Assembly: GCA_020854265.1 (NCBI GenBank) | Contig: JADZFU010000007.1 | Span: 1-40,629 of the forward strand | DNA: 40,629 nt | Direction: 5' to 3' | DNA from: Candidatus Uhrbacteria bacterium | GTDB taxonomy: Bacteria; Patescibacteriota; Patescibacteriia; 2-12-FULL-60-25 | Shown here: positions 14,407 to 21,393 of the stretch, piece after piece | Numbering within the stretch: position 1 is the stretch's first letter | Layout: every line of letters begins with the position of its first letter | Notes under the pieces: model-generated | Database searches by the model: none | Seen by the model: the letters and a program-made list of their open reading frames with translations, nothing else | What the model was told of the DNA's origin: nothing | Translations under genes and position numbers: made by a program

Positions 14407-15474
14407 ATGTCCTTGATCGACCAGGCAAAAATTGCCCTTGAAGAAGTCCGAAAAGCGGAGGAGCTTGTTTCCTCACCCGCTGTTCTTGGCGATCAAAAAA
14501 AATTGAAAGAAGCATCAATCGCCTTTACCCATGCTCGTGAAAAAGCCGATGCTGCTCGAAAGCTATTGGATCTTGATCAGGCGCTTGCCGATGCTAAAGA
14601 AGCCTACGCCTCCGATGATGCCGACATGAAAGAAATGGGAGCATCCGAGCTCTCACGAATCCAGCCAGAGCTCGATGCGGCGCGCGAAGCATTCGAGTTG
14701 CTCCTCGTCCCGCCGGATCCGCATGATGCAAGCGACGTCATCATTGAAATCCGCGCTGGTGCTGGCGGGGATGAAGCCTCGTTATTCGCCGGCGATCTTT
14801 TGCGTATGTATGTTCGTTATGCCGAACGCAAAGGCTGGAAGACAAGCCTTGTTTCCGAATCGACGAATGAAACCGGCGGCTACAAAGAAGTCGTTATGTC
14901 GGTTGAAGGCAATGGTGCCTACGGCCGTTTGAAATTTGAGTCCGGTGTACATCGTGTTCAGCGCGTTCCTGTGACCGAAAAAGCCGGCCGCATTCATACA
15001 TCCACTGCTACGGTTGCCGTATTGCCGGAAATCGAAGAAACCGAAATCCATATCGATGCCAAAGATCTCCGTATCGACACGTTCTGCGCGGGAGGAAAGG
15101 GCGGACAGTCGGTAAATACCACCAAGTCGGCCGTACGTATTACCCATATCCCGACCAATACCGTCGTGTCGTGTCAGGACGAACGCTCCCAGCTTCAAAA
15201 TCGTGAACGTGCCATGACGGTGCTGCGTGCTCGTGTCTGGGAAGCGGAGCAGGAAAAAAAGCGTTCCACGCTTGATGCAGAGCGCCGCTCGCAAATCGGC
15301 TCCGGCGACCGTTCTGAAAAAATCCGAACCTATAATACGCCGCAGGACCGCATCACCGATCATCGCATTAAAAAGTCTTGGCACAATATCCCGCTTATTC
15401 TGGATGGCGACATCGACCAGATGATCGATGCCGTCCGTTCTGGAAAAAAAGGCGAAGAGCAAGACGAAGAATGA
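14407..15474 (+). CDS. prfA: Peptide chain release factor 1
   Basis: 355 residues, close to the family's usual 360. A coiled N-terminal domain is followed by the codon-recognition domain with [23 protein letters not shown]; the PVT tripeptide is in the RF1 PxT position. The GGQ loop lies in [16 protein letters not shown] and promotes peptidyl-tRNA hydrolysis at UAA and [19 protein letters not shown] and the Thr-Tyr-Asn-Thr-Pro-Gln block near the C-terminus are family marks. TGA must be read by another factor, not in this window. The transcript is predicted to begin at the ATG. Confidence 0.96.
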   Translation: MSLIDQAKIALEEVRKAEELVSSPAVLGDQKKLKEASIAFTHAREKADAARKLLDLDQALADAKEAYASDDADMKEMGASELSRIQPELDAAREAFELLLVPPDPHDASDVIIEIRAGAGGDEASLFAGDLLRMYVRYAERKGWKTSLVSESTNETGGYKEVVMSVEGNGAYGRLKFESGVHRVQRVPVTEKAGRIHTSTATVAVLPEIEETEIHIDAKDLRIDTFCAGGKGGQSVNTTKSAVRITHIPTNTVVSCQDERSQLQNRERAMTVLRARVWEAEQEKKRSTLDAERRSQIGSGDRSEKIRTYNTPQDRITDHRIKKSWHNIPLILDGDIDQMIDAVRSGKKGEEQDEE

Positions 15475-15480
15475 TCCGGC

Positions 15481-15489
15481 TGGTACCAT
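15481..15489 (+). promoter_or_regulatory. Extended -10 of the 15496 gene (leaderless start)
   Basis: TGG-TACCAT just after the prfA stop; +1 is predicted at 15496, the A of the ATG. TACCAT matches TATAAT at 4 of 6 positions. No clear -35. Confidence 0.4.
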
Positions 15490-15495
15490 AGCAGC

Positions 15496-16119
15496 ATGCC
15501 CCAACGCGCCACCAAAAAAGACCTCGGTGTCTCCATGGGAAAAATCATTTTTCATGGACAGGATGCCAAGCGCATCGAGCGCCGGCTCTCCAAAATTGAT
15601 CAGACCAAGATGAAGGACGCGCTTTCGCGCCGCGGTATTTCCGGAATCGATAACCGCGATATCGCCAAAGTCATGGCAGGGGAGCATCGGTCCGGCATGA
15701 GCCAGTCCATGTTAAAAAATGTGGTAGAAGCTCTGCAGGAAGTTGGCGTGGCGCGTAAAGCAAAAAGCGCGAGCCAAATGGTGCTCAAAGCAAGTAAGGA
15801 TGCGCAGGATACATTGAATCCGGGATTAACAAATCAGGCCGTGAAGGCCCGTCTCAAAAACCTTGCCCGAGAACGCAGACAGGAAGCCGATGCCGTTCCG
15901 CAAGAGGAGTCCATGAGCATTCTCGACCGCATGCGCGGCGCCATGGGACGGGCAAATAAAGTCGGTAGCACCGAGCCCGTCGACGAGACTCAAAACGAAG
16001 CGCCCGCCAATGCCACCGTCCGCAAAATTCGCGAGTCGGCACGAGAAGATTTAAAGCTCCGCCCAAAGCTCGTCATCCCAAAATCCGAAGACGGGGATTT
16101 TGACAAAACTACATTTTAA
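15496..16119 (+). CDS. Unknown basic, helical protein
   Basis: 207 residues, rich in Lys, Arg and Ala, with no signal peptide and no TM segment. The N-terminal half (HGQDAKRIERRLSKIDQTKMKDAL, then GISGIDNRDIAKVMAGEH) and the middle (MLKNVVEALQEVGVARKAKSASQMV) read as helices. The C-terminal 80 residues look disordered. The gene begins 21 nt after prfA and has its own -10 placed for a leaderless start. I recognise no family. The basic helical content could suit nucleic-acid binding, but no motif proves that. Confidence 0.7.
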   Translation: MPQRATKKDLGVSMGKIIFHGQDAKRIERRLSKIDQTKMKDALSRRGISGIDNRDIAKVMAGEHRSGMSQSMLKNVVEALQEVGVARKAKSASQMVLKASKDAQDTLNPGLTNQAVKARLKNLARERRQEADAVPQEESMSILDRMRGAMGRANKVGSTEPVDETQNEAPANATVRKIRESAREDLKLRPKLVIPKSEDGDFDKTTF

Positions 16120-16152
16120 TACTATCCTCGAATCAGCACATTTGGAGGTTTC

Positions 16153-16860
16153 ATGCGGTTCCTCTGGTACTACGTTTCCAGTGTACCGATCTTGATGGGC
16201 TGCGGCCTCATTCTCGATTTCGATCCCCCTCCTCTTCCGCCTATCATGGATGGCGGTTCCGATCTCGACGCAATGATCAACCCGGCCGACTCCGGCGGAG
16301 ACGGTCTCGATTCATCAATTGCCGATTCTTCGGTAGACGCAATGTCCGTCCTGCGGGATGGAGAAATTCCCGATGGATTCGTCCTCGATGGATCCTTCCG
16401 CGACGGGGATCTGCCTGATGCCGGACGCATCGATGGCTGCGAAGACGAGCTCGGCTTGTGCCTTGAGGTCAGCGAGTTCGCGCCCGATCGCGACGTCCTG
16501 CACTGGCGACACAATGTCGTCTGGACCTTGCCCGGCGGCGCTCTTTTCACCACGGACTGGGCCGCCGAACCGTGCATTGGCGGTCTCCGCCATTTGGGCG
16601 ATGGGCAGACGCAGTGTCTCATCCCAATCCGCGATCCAGGGATGGAGGTGGTCGGCTCGGCCGTTGTCTACGCCTATCCGGTCATGGATGATTTCGTGCC
16701 TTTGTGCACGGATACGACTTGTCCTGGTTTCCCCAGCTCGTTCCGAGTCTGGTACGACACGGTCGAGATCCCGGTCGACGCAGGCATCGGGCTGGCAACG
16801 CTCGAGCGCCGGCCGGATACGCCCTATGGGCTCTTGTTTTGTCTGCGCATCGTTTTGTGA
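16153..16860 (+). CDS. Asp-rich lipoprotein, paralogue of the 17008 gene
   Basis: 235 residues. A signal peptide ends in a lipobox (ILMGC, lipidated Cys about residue 17). Residues 35-95 are an acidic Asp/Gly/Ser/Pro linker with DGGSDLDA, DSGGDGLDSS and DGSFRDGDLPDAG. The C-terminal 130 residues form a folded domain with four or more Cys: CEDELGLCLEV, WRHNVVWTLPGG, EPCIGGLRHLGDGQTQC, VVYAYPVMDDFVPLC and TTCPGF. The same motifs in the same order occur in the next gene. The start at 16153 follows GGAGG (16144-16148). A TACTAT at 16120-16125 is a possible -10, but a TTGACA lies only 14 nt before it. Function is unknown. The acidic linker style resembles myxobacterial and deltaproteobacterial lipoproteins (recalled, not checked). 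Confidence 0.8.
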   Translation: MRFLWYYVSSVPILMGCGLILDFDPPPLPPIMDGGSDLDAMINPADSGGDGLDSSIADSSVDAMSVLRDGEIPDGFVLDGSFRDGDLPDAGRIDGCEDELGLCLEVSEFAPDRDVLHWRHNVVWTLPGGALFTTDWAAEPCIGGLRHLGDGQTQCLIPIRDPGMEVVGSAVVYAYPVMDDFVPLCTDTTCPGFPSSFRVWYDTVEIPVDAGIGLATLERRPDTPYGLLFCLRIVL

Positions 16861-16874
16861 GCGTTCCCCCTGAA

Positions 16875-16900
16875 TCCCTCGTAGAAATACGGGGGATTTT
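16875..16900 (+). terminator. Terminator of the first lipoprotein gene
   Basis: TCCCTCGTA, GAAA tetraloop, TACGGGGGA, TTTT. A 9-bp stem with one G-T pair. Confidence 0.8.
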
Positions 16901-16920
16901 CGCTATATAGAGCCAAACTG

Positions 16921-16949
16921 TTGACAAAACATGTATTTTATGGTAAAAA
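16921..16949 (+). promoter_or_regulatory. Strong promoter of the second lipoprotein gene
   Basis: Perfect TTGACA (16921-16926), 17-nt spacer, TGG-extended TAAAAA (16944-16949). The predicted start near 16956 gives a 52-nt leader. The leader contains a small stem (GGAAGC 16966-16971 with GCTTCC 16985-16990) directly before the AAAGGAGA ribosome binding site. Confidence 0.7.
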
Positions 16950-17007
16950 GAGCTGTTCAGATTTTGGAAGCCGTACCTTCAAAAGCTTCCTGAAAGGAGA
17001 TAGAGAC

Positions 17008-17781
17008 ATGCAACGTTTCCGAGAGGGAGCTCAGTTGGCGGTCTTCGCTTGCTTGGTTCCCATGTTCCTGTCGGGGTGTCTGCTCGATCGTTCCGTCCTC
17101 GGGTGCCCGGTTGGCACCATGAGGGGGGAAGGTGAAGCAGGCTGCATTCCGCAGATCGACGGCGACGTCCCCGATGCCTTCGTTCCCGAGGATGGCAACG
17201 TCCCCGACGCCTTCATGCCGGATACCGACAGCGGTCCGGACATCCCCGACGCCGGTACCGATGCTGCCGTGGATCCCGACGCGGGTTCCGACGCCGGTAC
17301 CGATGCTGCCGTGGATCCCGACGCGGGTTCCGATGCAGGACGTCCCGACGCGGGCGGCTTCAACAGCTGCTCCGACGAGCTCGGTATCTGCCTGCGCTTC
17401 GAGAATGCGGCCGGCAGTCCTTCCGTCACCGGCTGGATGATCAACATCATCTGGACGAGGTCGGCAGCGGCTGGCGGCGGCGTCATCGACACCGGCTGGG
17501 TGTCGGAAACCTGCATGGGCGGGATCAGGCGCGATGGCGCTTTCACGACCGAGTGTCGCTTCAACATGCCGGCTCGCCCGGCCGATGCGACCGCGGATCT
17601 GGCGCTCGTCTACCTCTACCCGGTCTACGCGGGATTCGTTCCCGCATGCTCCTCATCGTCGTGTCCGAACTACCCCGGTGGCTACACCATCTGGAAGGAC
17701 ATGGCGGTGCAGACCCACTCCAGCGAAAGCCGCTCCGGCACCCCTGCCGGGACGCTCTTCGTCCTCAGGACGGCTATCTAG
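17008..17781 (+). CDS. Asp/Ala-rich lipoprotein, paralogue of the 16153 gene
   Basis: 257 residues from ATG 17008, chosen because AAAGGAGA (16993-17000) precedes it. The signal peptide has lipobox LSGC (Cys about residue 24). An acidic linker (about 48-115) carries repeated DVPDAF and DAGTDAAVDPDAGS units. The C-terminal domain parallels the previous gene: CSDELGICLRF, GWMINIIWTRS, ETCMGGIRRDGAFTTEC, LVYLYPVYAGFVPAC and SSCPNYPGG. Two adjacent lipoproteins sharing a Cys-rich domain and varying linkers imply a local duplication. The domain lies at the cell surface and is probably disulfide-bonded; the ligand is unknown. GC content is clearly higher than in the flanking housekeeping genes. Confidence 0.82.
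   Translation: MQRFREGAQLAVFACLVPMFLSGCLLDRSVLGCPVGTMRGEGEAGCIPQIDGDVPDAFVPEDGNVPDAFMPDTDSGPDIPDAGTDAAVDPDAGSDAGTDAAVDPDAGSDAGRPDAGGFNSCSDELGICLRFENAAGSPSVTGWMINIIWTRSAAAGGGVIDTGWVSETCMGGIRRDGAFTTECRFNMPARPADATADLALVYLYPVYAGFVPACSSSSCPNYPGGYTIWKDMAVQTHSSESRSGTPAGTLFVLRTAI
17248..17331 (+). repeat. Two identical 42-nt tandem repeats
   Basis: Units 17248-17289 and 17290-17331 are identical and encode DAGTDAAVDPDAGS twice in frame inside the lipoprotein linker. The lack of synonymous change points to a recent duplication or slippage, so the linker length may vary between strains. Confidence 0.9.
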
Positions 17782-17784
17782 CCC

Positions 17785-17835
17785 AGACGCCCCGTGCTCC
17801 TCCGACTAACTGTCGGAGTGAGCGCGGGGTGTTTC
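17785..17835 (+). terminator. Long-stem terminator after the second lipoprotein
   Basis: ACGCCCCG...CTCC-TCCGAC pairs with GTCGGA...GCGGGGTGTTT around a short loop, with internal mismatches and a modest T-run. It separates the lipoprotein gene from the rpsB promoter. Confidence 0.75.
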
Positions 17836-17849
17836 ATTTTGCTTAACTC

Positions 17850-17878
17850 TTGCCAAATTTTAGGAAATCCGGTATGGT
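17850..17878 (+). promoter_or_regulatory. Promoter of rpsB-tsf
   Basis: TTGCCA (17850-17855), 17-nt spacer, TATGGT (17873-17878). The predicted start at about 17885 gives a leader of about 104 nt. Confidence 0.65.
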
Positions 17879-17884
17879 CTTCGG

Positions 17885-17988
17885 GCTTAAATAACCCCGT
17901 TCGTCCACCATAACCGGAGTTTCCCGCTCTTTGGCCCGATCCGTCGGGCTAGGGAATCCCAGGACCTACGTATAAAGGAGCAATCAAT
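17885..17988 (+). promoter_or_regulatory. Structured 5' leader of rpsB
   Basis: The leader contains a hairpin GCCCGA-TCCG-TCGGGC (17934-17949). It is enclosed by TTCCC (17921-17925) pairing with GGGAA (17952-17956). The Shine-Dalgarno AAAGGAG follows at 17974-17980. A structured leader before rpsB fits autogenous control by S2, as known in other bacteria, but no match to a known motif is claimed. It is the only clearly long leader of a housekeeping gene in the window. Confidence 0.5.
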
Positions 17989-18750
17989 ATGGCAAAAATG
18001 CCTTCCTTGGCCGAGATGCTGCAAGCCGGCATCCACTTCGGTCATCAAACGTCCAAATGGCATCCCAAGATGCGCAAATTCATCTTCGGAGACCGTCAGG
18101 GCATCCACATCATCAACCTTGAAGAAACTCAAAAGGCGCTTGAAGAAGCCCTTGGTTTCCTCCGCAAAACCGCAGCTCGCGGCGGCGTGATTTTATTCGT
18201 CGGTACCAAAAAGCAGGCTTCTTCTATCGTAGAAGTTTCGGCCAAGGCTTGCGGCATGCCGTACGTGAATAAGCGCTGGCTCGGCGGTACGCTCACTAAC
18301 TTTTCGAGCATTTCGGCCCAGATCCGCAAATTCAAAGATTTGAAACGCAAACAGGAAAAGGGCGAGCTCGCAAAATACACCAAATTCGAACAGTTGAAGT
18401 TCTCGGAAGAAATCGAAGTGCTTGATGAAAAGATCGGCGGCATGCAGGAGCTTTCCCGCATCCCGGACGTCCTCTTCATCTTCGATGTTAAAAAGGACAA
18501 AACCGCTCTCGAAGAAGCGCTTAAACGCGGCGTCAAAGTGGTCGCGGTCTGCGACTCCAACGTCGATCCGACGGATATCGATTTCCCGATTCCGGCAAAC
18601 GATGACGCCGTAAAGGCCATCGCCATGATCGGACAGCTCGCCGCCGAAGCCGTCAATGACGGGAAGAAAGAATGGGAAGGCGCCCGCGCCCGTTTGGGAA
18701 CATCGCTGGTCAATACCGGCGCCCAGCTCAACAAGTCATTCGCTAAATAA
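17989..18750 (+). CDS. rpsB: Ribosomal protein uS2
   Basis: 253 residues, close to the family's usual length. Signature blocks: MLQAGIHFGHQTSKWHPKM, FIFGDRQGIHIINLEET, ILFVGTKKQASSIV, YVNKRWLGGTLTNF, and PDVLFIFDVKKDKTALEEA with CDSNVDPTDIDFPIPANDDA. It is a small-subunit protein that helps hold S1 and the mRNA path near the anti-SD. It has a real SD (AAAGGAG, 8 nt before ATG), unlike most neighbouring housekeeping genes. It is the first gene of the rpsB-tsf operon. Confidence 0.97.
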   Translation: MAKMPSLAEMLQAGIHFGHQTSKWHPKMRKFIFGDRQGIHIINLEETQKALEEALGFLRKTAARGGVILFVGTKKQASSIVEVSAKACGMPYVNKRWLGGTLTNFSSISAQIRKFKDLKRKQEKGELAKYTKFEQLKFSEEIEVLDEKIGGMQELSRIPDVLFIFDVKKDKTALEEALKRGVKVVAVCDSNVDPTDIDFPIPANDDAVKAIAMIGQLAAEAVNDGKKEWEGARARLGTSLVNTGAQLNKSFAK

Positions 18751-18771
18751 TCTTTAGAAAAAACAAAACAT

Positions 18772-19386
18772 ATGGCAATCGACTCCAAACTCGTCATCGA
18801 GCTTCGCAACCGCACCTCGGCCGGCATGGTCGACTGCAAGCAGGCGCTGGAGGAGGCAGGAGGGGACATGGATAAGGCCATCGAAATCCTGAAAAAGAAA
18901 GGTTCGATCAAGGCCGCCAAAAAAGCCGCCGAGCGTACCGCAAGCGAAGGATTGCTCGCGACCTATCTCCACCACAACAAAAAGCTTGCCGCGATTGTCG
19001 AGCTTGCATGTGAAACGGATTTCGTGGCACGCAATGAAGCCTTCATTGCTCTTGCAAACGACCTTGCATTGCAGGTGGCTGCCATGGATCCGATGTATGT
19101 GAGCCCGGAAGCCATCCCGGCTGATGCGGTCGAAAAAAAGAAGCAGGAATTCATGGCGGAAATGGCCGACGACAAGAAGCCGGAAGATATCAAGATGAAA
19201 ATCATCGAAGGCAAGCTGAACAAATGGTATACCGAAGTCTGCCTCACCAAGCAGAATTTCATCAAAGACGATACCAAGGTCATCGAACAGCTGATCTCGG
19301 AGCTCTCGGGAACCATCGGTGAAAAAATCATGGTCACGCGTTTCCAGCGCATGCAAATGGCCGCCCATGCGACTAATGCCTGCTAA
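18772..19386 (+). CDS. tsf: Elongation factor Ts
   Basis: 204 residues, short for EF-Ts (about 200-290 in bacteria); the second core subdomain appears reduced. The N-terminal UBA-like module has LRNRTSAGMVDCKQALEEAGGD, and AIEILKKKGSIKAAKKAAERTASEG follows. ELACETDFVARNEAF is the core that contacts EF-Tu. It catalyses GDP release from EF-Tu. It follows rpsB by 21 nt with no clear SD, so it probably relies on the rpsB transcript. A strong hairpin follows the stop codon after 27 nt. Confidence 0.95.
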   Translation: MAIDSKLVIELRNRTSAGMVDCKQALEEAGGDMDKAIEILKKKGSIKAAKKAAERTASEGLLATYLHHNKKLAAIVELACETDFVARNEAFIALANDLALQVAAMDPMYVSPEAIPADAVEKKKQEFMAEMADDKKPEDIKMKIIEGKLNKWYTEVCLTKQNFIKDDTKVIEQLISELSGTIGEKIMVTRFQRMQMAAHATNAC

Positions 19387-19413
19387 CCCTTGATCCAAAG
19401 AGAATAAAATGAT

Positions 19414-19438
19414 AAGGACCTCCCGCAAGGAGGTCCTT
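19414..19438 (+). promoter_or_regulatory. Hairpin that sequesters the SD of the E2-like gene
   Basis: AAGGACCTCC (19414-19423), loop CGCAA, GGAGGTCCTT (19429-19438): a perfect 10-bp stem. Its 3' arm contains GGAGG (19429-19433), the only SD for the ATG at 19444. The stem could also act as the tsf terminator, but the following T-run is poor (TTTC). On a transcript reading through from tsf the SD would be paired. A start inside the hairpin would free it; TTGATC 19390-19395 with TAAGGA 19413-19418 would predict +1 near 19425, but that promoter is weak. Confidence 0.7.
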
Positions 19439-19443
19439 TCAAA

Positions 19444-20736
19444 ATGCACGCTATTCCTCCGCACCTGCTGCCGGAGTCGCGTCGTAAGCCGGTCAAGGCC
19501 GCAATCGACGGCTTCACGAATATTCCGCTCCTGCTCGTCCCCGACAAGCAGGCAGCGGCGCTCGATCGCAAGAAGCTCCGCAAGACGGAAGCGCGCATCG
19601 GAGACCGCATCTATCCGGCGCTGACGCCCCATCTCGGTACCGTTACCTACACGCGCGACGAAGAAGAACATGCCAAGCTCCACTACGAGGAGCAGGAGCT
19701 CCGCAATCACAATCTCGCGTATGTGAAAGACGTGGCCCAGGATCTTTCCCGCTTGACGGGCCTCACCGTCCACCTGCATTCGCCCAAGGCGGTGCGGGTC
19801 GAGCCGCTTCCAGCCAAACCGGACGAGTTCCATGTCATCTTCGGCGCCATACCGACCGGACCGTTTCGCGCGCTCAACGACATCGACAAGGTCTTCGGAC
19901 AGACGCTCGACAATAAGGCATGGTATTTCCGGCGCATCGAGCCGGTGAAGGGTCGGGGTCTCGCTTTGTATGATCCCGAGGATAAAGACAAAAAGTCGAT
20001 TGTCCAAATGGTCAGCCGTACAGGCTATATGCTCATTCCCGTGCTCTCTGTCACTAATCGGGGAGCGGTAGCCAAGATCTTTCGCGGCCTGTTGAATCTC
20101 GTATTCCAAGGTTTGTCGCAAACGGCAAAACACAAAGCGAAGAGGATTTCTTCCTCCCAGACATTCGCGAAGCACCATCTGGCCATCCGAGAGGAGTCGC
20201 ACGACTGGCGTAAGGACAGGATCAAGGAGCAAGAAGTGGCAGCTGAGAAAGCGCTCAAGGATTACCAGAGAGCGCTCGAAGACTTGAGATTTTGGAAGTT
20301 CGTCGATCAAGCCGACTCGGACGAGAATCGCAAAGCGGTTCGCGCTGGATCTGCCAGACAGGACTACGCAAGAATCCGAAACATGGCTGAAGTCGAGCGG
20401 ATCGAATTCGTGGACGAAGGCCTGCATGTTGTCACCCGGGTAATCTCGGCTCAATTCGACGGCAAGTCTTACCGTCTCGGACGGTACGCAATTCGGATCG
20501 CTCGAGATCAATTCTCGCTCTTCTGCACTGAGTCATGCCACCCCAAGGGAATCATCCACCCGCATTATCCCACTGACGGGGTGCCCTGCTGGGGGAATGC
20601 TGGTATTCCGATCACGCGGGCCTACCAGGAAGGCAGGCTCGGCGATTTCGTCGAGCTCGTCATCAAGTGGCTGACGCAGGGCTACGAACCTGCCTTGGCC
20701 GATACCAAGATCGAGGAGTGGCCGCATGCGTCTTAA
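19444..20736 (+). CDS. Putative E2-like (UBC-fold) conjugating protein with long N-terminal region
   Basis: 430 residues. The C-terminal part (about 300-420) has the order expected of a UBC fold. Beta strands (GLHVVTRVISAQF, KSYRLGRYAIRIA, FSLFCTES) lead to HPHYPTDGVPC (372-382), and a long helix (ITRAYQEGRLGDFVELVIKWL) follows. The spacing H-P-x5-G-x2-C equals that of the eukaryotic E2 motif HPN-x4-G-x2-C. C382 is the candidate thioester Cys, and His replaces the Asn of HPN. The N-terminal 1-225 is not recognised; about 235-295 is a charged, coiled-coil-like helix (WRKDRIKEQEVAAEKALKDY). The next genes encode an E1-like protein and a beta-grasp protein, which supports the call. The gene overlaps the E1 gene by 11 nt. 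GC-rich codon use suggests acquisition. Function as a conjugase is inferred. Confidence 0.68.
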   Translation: MHAIPPHLLPESRRKPVKAAIDGFTNIPLLLVPDKQAAALDRKKLRKTEARIGDRIYPALTPHLGTVTYTRDEEEHAKLHYEEQELRNHNLAYVKDVAQDLSRLTGLTVHLHSPKAVRVEPLPAKPDEFHVIFGAIPTGPFRALNDIDKVFGQTLDNKAWYFRRIEPVKGRGLALYDPEDKDKKSIVQMVSRTGYMLIPVLSVTNRGAVAKIFRGLLNLVFQGLSQTAKHKAKRISSSQTFAKHHLAIREESHDWRKDRIKEQEVAAEKALKDYQRALEDLRFWKFVDQADSDENRKAVRAGSARQDYARIRNMAEVERIEFVDEGLHVVTRVISAQFDGKSYRLGRYAIRIARDQFSLFCTESCHPKGIIHPHYPTDGVPCWGNAGIPITRAYQEGRLGDFVELVIKWLTQGYEPALADTKIEEWPHAS

Positions 20737-21385
20737 TTGGTCGCATCAAAAAGCGTTGTTCAACCCGCTTCATGCCAAGCCGGTAACCCTCATCGGTGCC
20801 GGATCGGTCGGAAGCAATATCGCTTTGCTACTCGCGCGGCAGGGGATCGAAGACCTGCTTGTTCTCGATGCTGACGAGGTCGCCTCGCACAATGTGCCGA
20901 TGTCTGCCTATCGTCCTTGTGATGTAGGTCGACCCAAGGTCGAGGCTCTCCATGATCTCGTGCGCGAAGCAACTGCGCTCAAGATCGGCGCTGTCGGTAA
21001 TTGGTATACCGACCAGCCGCTACGCGGTACGGTCATCGCCAGCGTAGATACCATGGATGCGCGTTCTGCGATCTGGAAAACAGTGCGCATGAACCCTGCT
21101 GTCGATATCCTCATCGATACACGGCTCTACGAGCGTTATGGCGAAGTCTACTTCGTACGCCCGTGTCTTCCAGAAGATATGCTGGCGTACGAAGCAAGGC
21201 TCTATCCGCAGGACACGACCGTCAAGCGCACCTGCGGCAATCACGGGATTGCTTTCATGGCGAATCTCGTCGCTTCACTCGCCGTTGCGGGTTTGACTGA
21301 CGCTTGGGCCGGTGATAAGACCGGCTTCGCCAAGCGTCTGTTTCTGGGAGATCCTCCCAGGCTCGAAACGGTCAACGCAACCTAG
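20726..21385 (+). CDS. E1/ThiF-family adenylyltransferase
   Basis: 219 residues, a minimal ThiF/MoeB/E1 adenylation domain. VTLIGAGSVGSNIALLLARQGI (20-41) is the ATP-binding Rossmann motif. VLDADEVASHNVP (46-58) gives the D48/D50 and N56 positions, GRPKVEAL has K71, and SVDTMDARSAIW (106-117) gives the metal-binding Asp and Arg. C147 (VRPC) and C170 (KRTCGNHG) are the candidates for a thioester Cys. The two CxxC zinc pairs of ThiF and MoeB are absent. It would activate the C-terminus of a beta-grasp protein. SD GAGGAG lies inside the upstream gene, and the genes overlap, so expression is coupled. It lacks thiamine or molybdopterin neighbours, so a sulfur-carrier role is less likely than protein conjugation. 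Confidence 0.85.
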   Translation: MRLNWSHQKALFNPLHAKPVTLIGAGSVGSNIALLLARQGIEDLLVLDADEVASHNVPMSAYRPCDVGRPKVEALHDLVREATALKIGAVGNWYTDQPLRGTVIASVDTMDARSAIWKTVRMNPAVDILIDTRLYERYGEVYFVRPCLPEDMLAYEARLYPQDTTVKRTCGNHGIAFMANLVASLAVAGLTDAWAGDKTGFAKRLFLGDPPRLETVNAT

Positions 21386-21393
21386 GAGGCAGC

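Noticed and set aside
18772-19386. Truncated tsf pseudogene
   Set aside because: 204 residues is short, but the EF-Tu-binding core is intact and short EF-Ts occurs in bacteria; no frameshift is seen.
18754-20511. 585-codon minus-strand frame across tsf and the E2-like gene
   Set aside because: Shadow frame: tsf is certain on the plus strand, and the E2/E1/modifier genes have SD sites and overlaps that fit the plus strand. The minus frame has no recognisable motif.
20560-20600. HPH motif considered as a JAB/MPN deubiquitinase site
   Set aside because: The JAB pattern needs HxH with a Ser and Asp further on and an upstream Glu; here H-P-x5-G-x2-C matches the E2 active-site spacing instead.
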